Positions 63,901 through 64,000 of a DNA stretch of 64,000 nucleotides are shown in pieces. Made by a program: the position numbers and the translations under genes. This DNA comes from Nocardia jinanensis (GTDB lineage: Bacteria; Actinomycetota; Actinomycetes; Mycobacteriales; Mycobacteriaceae), in the NCBI RefSeq assembly GCF_014645735.1, contig NZ_BMMH01000013.1:1-64000 (forward strand), in the 5' to 3' direction. Under the pieces are notes generated by a model. It was given only the letters and a program-made list of their open reading frames with translations, was not told where the DNA came from and did not search any database. Within the stretch, counting starts at the first letter, position 1. The number at the start of each line of letters is the position of its first letter.

Positions 63901-64000
63901 TCTCGGTCCGCGGCGAGGTCCCGCCACCACAGTGCCTGCGCAGCGACGGTTTCCCCGGCGCCGGCGAAACTCGCCGGTGTGATCGTCTCGGGTTCGGCCG
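60966..64000 (-). CDS. Type I fatty acid synthase, C-terminal KR-KS part (cut by window end)
   Basis: About 1011 codons of an open frame that continues past 64000. It matches the C-terminal end of bacterial type I FAS: a ketoreductase region (DIAVVTGASEGSIAAAV, then HVVLPGSPNRGMFGGDGAYG), then a ketosynthase with the active Cys in PVGACATAAVSVEEGYDKIR and the His/Lys motifs SKHDTSTTANDPNE and KTLTGHAKGGAAAF. Domains before these are outside the window. The gene is followed not by acpS, as the housekeeping mycobacterial fas usually is, but by a hydrolase and a PKS, so it may be a dedicated second FAS. Confidence 0.9.
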   Translation of the reverse strand, partial: AEPETITPASFAGAGETVAAQALWWRDLAADRDRVALAEIYEQIAGLAYSTETGEYAADIAVVTGASEGSIAAAVVADLLAGGATVIATTSRLDDDRLGFYRDFYRRHARTGAALWVVPANLASYRDVDALIEWIANPQTETAGGTSTVVKPALTPTLLLPFAAPRVAGDLADAGARAEVEMRVLLWSVERLIGGLSKLGADTDVDAKLHVVLPGSPNRGMFGGDGAYGEAKAALDAVVAKWRVEKSWPGRVTLVHALIGWVRGTGLMGGNDPLVDAVEELGVQTWSAAEMANELLKWCSARARAVTATGPHRIDLTGGLAGARLDLPALAARSGAEATGDADSNSPPVIAALPAPPTGSSALPVPEWRPVGVDPSEMVVIVGAGELGPYGSARTRFEMEVSDRLSAAGVLELAWTVGLVTWENEPAPGWYDTGTGEPVPEAEIADRYHDTVLARTGIRRYADEGALRENTAPLLASVFLEKDMTFTVGGEAEARAFAAADGANTVVASVPGSTDWTVTRRAGTEVRVPRRIEMSRTVGGQIPTGFDPTRWGVSADMTASLDRLAVWNIVTTVDAFIGSGFAPAELLRWVHPARVANTMGTGLGALQSLRSSYVDLLLGEERPNDILQETLLNVTAAHVVQSYIGSYGSMIHPVGACATAAVSVEEGYDKIRFGKADFVVAGGADDLGVESIAGFADMSATADSAALSARGIADRRFSRANDRRRAGFVESQGGGTVLLTRGDIALDLGLPVLGVVAYAQSFGDGVHTSIPAPGIGALAAGLGGDDSELAVNLRGLGVTADDIAVLSKHDTSTTANDPNESELHERLAAALGRADGNPLFVVSQKTLTGHAKGGAAAFQLIGLCQVLAEGVIPPNRSLDCVDDVLAHHRHLVWPRHPLRFGNTLPLKAGLLTSLGFGHVSCLIAVVHPEAFVQAIPVDIRQDYQRRAEERILLGRRRFTEAMCGGAPLYEKPADRRLGADGTPAAEIRDLEARVLLSRGARLAEDGMYRV

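Overview
The window is high-GC actinobacterial DNA with a C/G-biased third codon position, many GTG starts and many 4-base stop/start overlaps. A bacterial type I fatty acid synthase, FadD-type ligases, a FAAL-fused polyketide synthase and a gas-vesicle operon together suggest a Nocardia-like member of the Mycobacteriales. This is inferred from gene content. No rRNA, tRNA, CRISPR array, insertion sequence or phage gene was seen.

Layout. 0.3-3.7 kb: a thiamine-precursor salvage operon on the minus strand (tenA, HMP-binding lipoprotein, permease, ATPase) behind a TPP riboswitch. 4-5.4 kb: an exported M15-like protein and a LysE exporter. 5.5-10.9 kb: a ten-gene, translationally coupled gas-vesicle operon (membrane/acidic protein, SRPBCC protein, gvpA, F, G, O, J, L, S/M, K). 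11-15.6 kb: a P450/TetR pair, a duplicated membrane protein, and an SDR/TetR pair with a strong palindromic operator. 15.6-20 kb: a five-gene operon (DUF4242, acyl-CoA-dehydrogenase-like flavoenzyme, NitT/TauT-type ABC importer) preceded by a short cysteine-type leader peptide, which suggests sulfur-responsive uptake and oxidation of an organosulfur compound. 20-32.7 kb: a catabolic block (TetR, acyl-CoA ligase, second NitT/TauT-type importer, IclR, HyuA/HyuB, class III aminotransferase). 32.9-39.5 kb: an EEP-family membrane protein, a decayed small gene, a rhodanese, and two divergent TetR/NmrA pairs flanking an MmcQ/YjbR protein. 39.7-44.7 kb: a Dpp/Opp-type peptide importer. 45-46.5 kb: nitroreductase/HxlR.

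46.7-64 kb is a lipid or polyketide locus on the minus strand: the C-terminal part of a type I FAS (running off the window), an alpha/beta hydrolase, a 2397-residue FAAL-ACP-KS-AT-DH-KR-ACP synthase without a thioesterase, a LuxR-type regulator, an acyl-CoA ligase, then acyl-CoA dehydrogenase, hotdog thioesterase and Baeyer-Villiger-type monooxygenase. The simplest reading is that a fatty acid is adenylated by the FAAL, loaded on the first ACP, extended once with a predicted methylmalonyl unit, reduced and dehydrated, then released in trans. A 15-base motif repeated upstream of two of these transcription units may tie them together.

Start sites were chosen from overlaps, Shine-Dalgarno sequences and family lengths. 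Substrates of the ABC importers and the product of the PKS/FAS locus are inferences.
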